Part shown: piece after piece, positions 7,034 through 10,215 of the stretch | How the letters are laid out: each line of letters begins with the position of its first letter | Numbering within the stretch: position 1 is the first letter of the stretch | DNA from: Azoarcus sp. | GTDB lineage: Bacteria > Pseudomonadota > Gammaproteobacteria > Burkholderiales > Rhodocyclaceae | Direction of reading: 5' to 3' | Length of the DNA: 10,215 bases | NCBI GenBank assembly: GCA_031285365.1 | Contig: JAITWP010000245.1 | Location: 1 to 10,215, forward strand | Translations under genes and position numbers: made by a program | Notes under the pieces: generated by a model | What the model was told of the DNA's origin: nothing | What the model saw: the letters and a program-made list of their open reading frames with translations, nothing else | Databases searched by the model: none

Positions 7034-8599
7034 TCAACCCACCGGGGTAGACGTCCTGATCAGATACTCGAACGCGGACAGGCTTGCCTTTGCCCCCTCT
7101 CCCATTGCGATGATGATCTGCTTGTAGGGAACCGTCGTGCAGTCCCCAGCGGCAAAGATGCCGTGCGCGGAAGTCTGCCCGCGCGAATCGATCTCGATTT
7201 CGCCGGTTCTGGTGACGTTGACCACCTCTCTGACGTAATCGGTATTCGGCAAAAGACCGATCTGTACAAAAATACCTTCGAGATCGAGCCTGTGGCTTTT
7301 GCCCGACTCCCGATCCTGATAGACGAGACCATTGACCTTGTCCGTGCCGGTGACTTGGGTCGTCTGGGCATTCGTGATGATCGTCACGTTGGGAAGAGAA
7401 GTAAGCTTTTCCTGCAACACCAGATCGGCTCGCAGTTTCGTGTCAAATTCGAGCAGGGTTACATGCGCAACGATCCCGGCAAGATCAATGGCCGCTTCCA
7501 CGCCGGAATTGCCGCCGCCAATGACCGCCACGCGCTTGCCCTTGAAAAGCGGCCCGTCACAGTGCGGACAATAAGCCACGCCCTTGCCGCGAAATTCCCT
7601 TTCACCGGGCACATTCATCTCACGCCAGCGGGCGCCGGTCGCCAGAATCACGCTTCTCGCCTTCAGGACTGCGCCGCTTTCGAGTTGCACCTCGATGAGC
7701 GCACCAGACTGCGCCGCCGAGGTGAAGCTGGCGACTTTTTGATGGCTCATCACATCGACGTCGTAGTGGCGCACATGCTCTTCGAGCGCGGCAGCCAGTT
7801 TCGGTCCTTCGGTTTCCTTGACTGAAATGAAGTTCTCGATGGCAAGCGTATCGAGCACCTGCCCCCCGAAACGCTCGGCAACAATGCCGGTACGGATACC
7901 CTTTCGCGCGGCGTAGATAGCCGCCGCCGAACCCGCAGGCCCTCCACCGACCACAAGCACGTCGAACGGCGCTTTGGCAGAGATTTTTTCTGCCGCTCCC
8001 GCCATTGCAGCCGGGTCAACCCTGGACAAAATCCCGGCAAGCTCCATCCGACCCTGATCGAACGGCTGGCCGTTGAGGAACACATTGGGCACGGCCATGA
8101 CTTTCCGCCTTTCCACCTCATCCTGGAACAGCGCCCCGTCGATCATCACATGACTGACGCCGGGGTTCATCACCGCCATCAGATTGAACGCCTGCACGAC
8201 ATCCGGGCAATTGTGGCAGGAAAGCGAAACGAACGTCTCGAAACGGAATTCCCCTTTCAGAGCGCGAATCTGCTCAAGCGTCTCAGGCTCGGCCTTGGGT
8301 GGATGTCCGCCGGTTTGCAGCAGGGCGAGGATGAGCGAGGTGAATTCGTGCCCCATCGGCAACCCCGCAAAGTGGATGCGCGGCGCTTCGCCCATGCGGG
8401 CAATGCCAAAAGACGGACGGCGCTCGAACTGCCCGTCCTCGCGCGCGCTCACCTTGTCGGAAAGCGCCGCAATCTCGTGGATCAGTTCGCGTATTTCACG
8501 GGAAACGTCGCCATCGTCAAGAGAAGCCACCAGTTCGATGGGTTGGACGACTTTTTCCAGATAAGCCTGCAACTGGGCCTTGATGTTGTCATCGAGCAT
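7034..8599 (-). CDS. ahpF: Alkyl hydroperoxide reductase subunit F (NADH:peroxiredoxin reductase)
   Basis: Flavoprotein that passes electrons from NADH through FAD and two disulfide centres to AhpC in the cytosol. The 521-residue protein has the full E. coli-type layout. The N-terminal tandem thioredoxin-fold domain carries redox pair C128-H-N-C131. The FAD-binding site VVGGGPAGSAAA lies near 217-227. The thioredoxin-reductase-like active site is C344-P-H-C347 in AYCPHCDGPLFKGK. The NAD-binding site VIGGGNSGVEAA lies at 359-370, and the C-terminal FAD motif GIFAAGDCTT at 480-489. The N-terminal domain distinguishes it from plain thioredoxin reductase. The ATG at 8599 has AAGGA 7 bases upstream. 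It follows ahpC after 59 bases, in which a strong hairpin sits, and is probably read from the OxyR-controlled ahpC promoter at a lower level. Confidence 0.97.
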   Translation of the reverse strand: MLDDNIKAQLQAYLEKVVQPIELVASLDDGDVSREIRELIHEIAALSDKVSAREDGQFERRPSFGIARMGEAPRIHFAGLPMGHEFTSLILALLQTGGHPPKAEPETLEQIRALKGEFRFETFVSLSCHNCPDVVQAFNLMAVMNPGVSHVMIDGALFQDEVERRKVMAVPNVFLNGQPFDQGRMELAGILSRVDPAAMAGAAEKISAKAPFDVLVVGGGPAGSAAAIYAARKGIRTGIVAERFGGQVLDTLAIENFISVKETEGPKLAAALEEHVRHYDVDVMSHQKVASFTSAAQSGALIEVQLESGAVLKARSVILATGARWREMNVPGEREFRGKGVAYCPHCDGPLFKGKRVAVIGGGNSGVEAAIDLAGIVAHVTLLEFDTKLRADLVLQEKLTSLPNVTIITNAQTTQVTGTDKVNGLVYQDRESGKSHRLDLEGIFVQIGLLPNTDYVREVVNVTRTGEIEIDSRGQTSAHGIFAAGDCTTVPYKQIIIAMGEGAKASLSAFEYLIRTSTPVG

Positions 8600-8619
8600 G
8601 GCGGATTCCTTGTAAGGGG

Positions 8620-8646
8620 TTGGGGCGGGTCTGAGACCCGCCCCAA
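8620..8646 (-). promoter_or_regulatory. Intercistronic hairpin between ahpC and ahpF
   Basis: A perfect inverted repeat with 13-base arms (TTGGGGCGGGTCT and its complement) around one central base occupies most of the 59-base ahpC-ahpF gap. In RNA it would give a very stable GC-rich stem with a small loop starting 12 bases after the ahpC stop. No U-tract follows (CCCCTTAC comes next), so it looks like a 3' stabiliser, processing site or partial attenuator rather than a full terminator. The likely effect, inferred, is more AhpC than AhpF from one transcript. Confidence 0.75.
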
Positions 8647-8658
8647 CATGTGATGCGT

Positions 8659-9228
8659 TCAGATTTTGCCGACGAGATCAATGGAAGGGGCAAGAGTTTT
8701 GTCACCTTCCTTCCATTTGGCTGGGCAGACTTCACCCGGATGAGCGGCAACGTACTGAGCGGCCTTCACCTTGCGCAGCAACTCCTGCGCATTGCGGCCA
8801 ATGTTGCCGGCATTGATCTCGATGATCTGTATCTTGCCGTCCGGGTCGACCACGAAAGTACCGCGCTCATCGACACCGAGTTCCTCGATATAGACACCGA
8901 AGTTCTTGCTGATGACGTGAGTGGGATCGCCGACCAGCGGATATTCGATCTTCCTGATCGTGTCGGAAGCGTCGTGCCAAGCCTTGTGGGTAAAGTGCGT
9001 ATCCGTGGACACTCCGTAGATTTCCACGCCCAGCTTCTTGAATTCCGCGTAATTGTCGGCCAGATCGCCCAGTTCGGTTGGGCAGACAAACGTGAAGTCA
9101 GCCGGATAGAAAAAGAAGACGGCCCACTTGCCCTTGATGGTGGCATCCGAAACCTCGATGAACTTGCCATTCTGGTAGGCCATGGCCTTGAACGGGAGAA
9201 CCTGGGTGTTGATGAGAGAATTGTTCAT
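8659..9228 (-). CDS. ahpC: Alkyl hydroperoxide reductase subunit C (2-Cys peroxiredoxin)
   Basis: Typical 2-Cys peroxiredoxin that reduces H2O2, organic peroxides and peroxynitrite; reduced in turn by AhpF. The 189-residue protein begins MNNSLINTQVLPFKA. It has the peroxidatic site FYPADFTFVCPTE with C49 and the resolving cysteine C168 in HPGEVCPAKW, and ends APSIDLVGKI, nearly as in E. coli AhpC (187 residues). STDTHFTHKAWH and GDPTHVISKNFGV are further family blocks. The ATG at 9228 has GAGGAG 8 bases upstream, so the longer open frame to 9327 is not used. It is first in the leftward ahpC-ahpF(-hemW) unit, with a TATGAT -10 box and an OxyR-type operator upstream. Confidence 0.98.
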   Translation of the reverse strand: MNNSLINTQVLPFKAMAYQNGKFIEVSDATIKGKWAVFFFYPADFTFVCPTELGDLADNYAEFKKLGVEIYGVSTDTHFTHKAWHDASDTIRKIEYPLVGDPTHVISKNFGVYIEELGVDERGTFVVDPDGKIQIIEINAGNIGRNAQELLRKVKAAQYVAAHPGEVCPAKWKEGDKTLAPSIDLVGKI

Positions 9229-9306
9229 GTGTCTGACTCCTCGTGGTGGATTACAACGGATTATGTCCGGTACGACCGGCGCGCTGCCTGTAACAACGTG
9301 GGATGC

Positions 9307-9342
9307 ATCATAGCGCCCGACTCGCATGCAATGCCAATTGTA
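9307..9342 (-). promoter_or_regulatory. Predicted ahpC promoter
   Basis: On the minus strand TATGAT (9312-9307) is a good sigma70 -10 box. The best -35-like hexamer is TTGGCA with a long 19-base spacer, the kind of weak -35 expected where an activator such as OxyR binds immediately upstream. It implies transcription from about 9300 and a leader of about 70 bases before the ahpC ATG. Confidence 0.5.
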
Positions 9343-9373
9343 ATTTGGTATGTGTTTGATAGTTTATAACTAT
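9337..9373 (-). promoter_or_regulatory. OxyR-type operator upstream of ahpC
   Basis: Read on the plus strand, four tetramers at exact 7-base spacing match the OxyR consensus ATAG-N7-CTAT-N7-ATAG-N7-CTAT: ATTG (9337), GTAT (9348), ATAG (9359) and CTAT (9370). This is 14 of 16 specified bases, and the right half is perfect. It abuts the predicted ahpC -35 region, which is where a tetrameric OxyR activates transcription. Regulation is inferred; no oxyR gene lies in the window. Confidence 0.75.
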
Positions 9374-9417
9374 CAGTCGCTTTACCATGATAGAACGTGG
9401 ATATTATGTCGCCTGTT

Positions 9418-9468
9418 ACTCCTTCCGTCACCCGCTTCGCGGGTGCCACCTTCCTCAAGAGGAAGGCT
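9418..9468 (+). repeat. Left inverted arm of the palindromic element
   Basis: A 51-base arm holding two stem-loops: ACCCGC-TTC-GCGGGT and CCTTCCTC-AA-GAGGAAGG. Its reverse complement recurs at 9565-9617 with differences only in the loop of the GC-rich hairpin. Confidence 0.85.
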
Positions 9469-9564
9469 TTATGTTTGCGCGCTTCGCGCGGCTGGAAAAA
9501 CGGAACAAGCAGTTCGGGCGCACTGGTAGGGTTTCCCTCCGCGCCGAAGGCGCGCTGACCCTAT

Positions 9565-9617
9565 AGCCTTCCTCTTGAGGAAGGTGGCACCCGCCGGAGG
9601 CGGGTGACGGAAGGAGT
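9565..9617 (-). repeat. Right inverted arm of the palindromic element
   Basis: Reverse-complement copy of the left arm, with the hairpin CCTTCCTC-TT-GAGGAAGG followed by a second stem in which the inner bases are CCCGCC-GGA-GGCGGG. It has one extra stem pair and a different loop from the left arm, while the flanks GGTGGCA and TGACGGAAGGAGT are identical. Confidence 0.85.
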
Positions 9618-9656
9618 AGGAAGGTGGCACCCGCGAAAGCGGGTGACGGAAGGAGT
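9618..9656 (-). repeat. Third, tandem short unit of the palindromic element
   Basis: Immediately follows the right arm and repeats AGGAAGGTGGCACCCG...CGGGTGACGGAAGGAGT, with stem CCCGC-GAAA-GCGGG. It lacks the outer CCTTCCTC stem-loop. It reads as a direct duplication of the inner part of the right arm with a changed loop. Confidence 0.8.
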
Positions 9657-9705
9657 AAAAGCGCATAGCACCATGGCGCCCGACCTGTACCCAAATCGCA
9701 AATTT

Positions 9706-9735
9706 TTCACTGCCCAGAAAAACAGACACTATGAT
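9706..9735 (+). promoter_or_regulatory. Predicted sigma70 promoter of the hemerythrin gene
   Basis: TTCACT (9706-9711) and TATGAT (9730-9735) are separated by 18 bases. This implies initiation near 9742 and a leader of about 44 bases. The -10 is strong, the -35 matches 4 of 6. It lies just outside the palindromic element. I saw no clear OxyR or FNR motif overlapping it. Confidence 0.5.
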
Positions 9736-9785
9736 AATTGGCATCGTATCCGCAATCCTGTTCGGAATTCACGGGGGGCACGAAC

Positions 9786-10211
9786 ATGAAAAATGCACTT
9801 TTTATAAAATGGCAGGAGTGCAACGAAACGGGTATTCCCATCATCGATGAGCAACATCGTTGCATTGTTTCCATCATCAACTCGTTTCATTACCTGGCGG
9901 AAAGAGGGGCTGGCGACAGCTCGCTGTATTTACTCATCGGCGACGCGCTGAAAACCTACATCCGCATCCATTTCATCACCGAGGAACGCATTCTTGAGGC
10001 CGCCAAGTATCCCGATCTCGAAAAACACAGGGAGCTGCACAAAAAACTGACCCAGGATACGGGACGCATCGAGTACTCCGCCGTACAGGAAAACGACTCC
10101 AGGGAACTGTTCAGTTTTCTGAAAAAATGGTGGCTTGGCCATATCAATCAGGAAGATATGCAGTACATGCCCCATCTGAACGAGTACGCCAAAACGCACG
10201 GCCCGTGCTGA
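9786..10211 (+). CDS. Single-domain bacteriohemerythrin
   Basis: Non-haem di-iron protein that binds O2; bacterial members serve as oxygen carriers, stores or sensors in the cytosol, often in microaerophiles. The 141-residue protein has all metal ligands in family order: H24 (IPIIDEQH), H62 and E66 (HFITEE), H81 and H85 (HRELH), H119 and D124 (HINQED). IKWQECNETGIPIIDEQH matches the usual family opening. The ATG at 9786 follows GGGGGG at 7-base spacing; an upstream ATG at 9738 in the same frame lies at the predicted transcription start and has no site. No attached signalling domain or export signal is seen. The C-terminus is a lone cysteine (C141). It is divergent from ahpC, which invites a link to oxygen or peroxide physiology, but no shared operator is proven. 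Confidence 0.95.
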   Translation: MKNALFIKWQECNETGIPIIDEQHRCIVSIINSFHYLAERGAGDSSLYLLIGDALKTYIRIHFITEERILEAAKYPDLEKHRELHKKLTQDTGRIEYSAVQENDSRELFSFLKKWWLGHINQEDMQYMPHLNEYAKTHGPC

Positions 10212-10215
10212 TTTC

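Larger units (their letters stand above)
9418..9656. repeat. Composite palindromic intergenic element (MITE/REP-like)
   Basis: A 239-base non-coding element between divergent ahpC and the hemerythrin gene. It consists of a left arm, a 96-base core, an inverted right arm, and a further tandem hairpin unit. The outer ends are ACTCCTTCCGTCACCCGC and its reverse complement. The core holds two more stem-loops: GCGCG-CTT-CGCGC (9477-9489) and CGCGCC-GAA-GGCGCG (9540-9554). No transposase frame is present. Short open frames across it encode only low-complexity Pro/Ser/Ala translations of the palindrome. The structure suggests a non-autonomous element mobilised in trans. No clear target-site duplication is visible. 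Confidence 0.8.

Noticed and set aside
8600..8658. Full intrinsic terminator after ahpC
   Set aside because: The hairpin is strong, but no U-tract follows and ahpF with its own ribosome site comes directly after.
9229..9327. N-terminal extension of AhpC upstream of 9228
   Set aside because: The ATG at 9228 has a strong GAGGAG site and matches the family N-terminus; the extension overlaps the predicted leader and promoter.
9418..9656. CRISPR array
   Set aside because: The units are inverted or directly adjacent hairpins with no regular unique spacers and no cas genes nearby.
9455..9744. Two overlapping minus-strand open frames of 79 and 91 codons
   Set aside because: They translate the palindromic repeat (Pro/Ser/Ala/Gly-rich repeats) and have no independent coding evidence.

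Overview
The window looks like chromosomal DNA of a Gram-negative proteobacterium, most likely a betaproteobacterium. The grounds are the gene order gmk-rpoZ-spoT, the short 71-residue omega subunit, the moderately high GC content, and AhpC/AhpF/HemW sequences that read like proteobacterial homologues. I cannot name the genus from the sequence alone.

Seven genes run leftward (minus strand), in transcription order ahpC (9228) > ahpF > hemW > a large glycosyltransferase > gmk > rpoZ > spoT, which leaves the window at base 1. One gene, a single-domain bacteriohemerythrin, runs rightward from 9786 and diverges from ahpC.

The peroxide-defence part (7034-9400) is a classic ahpC-ahpF pair. AhpC is the 2-Cys peroxiredoxin and AhpF its NADH-dependent flavoprotein reductase. 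They are separated by a perfect GC-rich hairpin without a U-tract. Upstream of ahpC lies a near-consensus OxyR operator (four ATAG/CTAT-type tetramers at exact 7-base spacing) next to a TATGAT -10 box. hemW, a radical SAM haem chaperone, follows ahpF after only 12 bases and may be read from the same promoter.

The stringent-response/nucleotide part (1-2618) carries gmk (GMP kinase), rpoZ (RNA polymerase omega) and spoT (bifunctional ppGpp synthetase/hydrolase). They are packed with gaps of 2 and 19 bases. SpoT has a His-rich insertion inside its synthetase domain and probably starts at a GTG that adds a 37-residue N-terminal tail.

Between hemW and gmk sits a 1005-residue protein built from a GT2-like domain, a GT-B/GT4-like domain, a helical linker and a seemingly truncated third Rossmann-like domain. 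Its GT2 part lacks the usual DXD aspartates. It is an accessory gene in an otherwise housekeeping block and is the least understood coding sequence here.

The 557-base divergent intergenic region (9229-9785) contains the OxyR operator and ahpC promoter, a 239-base composite palindromic repeat (MITE/REP-like: two inverted arms plus a third tandem hairpin), and a probable sigma70 promoter for the hemerythrin gene. I found no tRNA, rRNA, CRISPR array, IS transposase or clearly new multi-gene system. The best leads are the His-rich SpoT insertion, the odd glycosyltransferase and the palindromic element.
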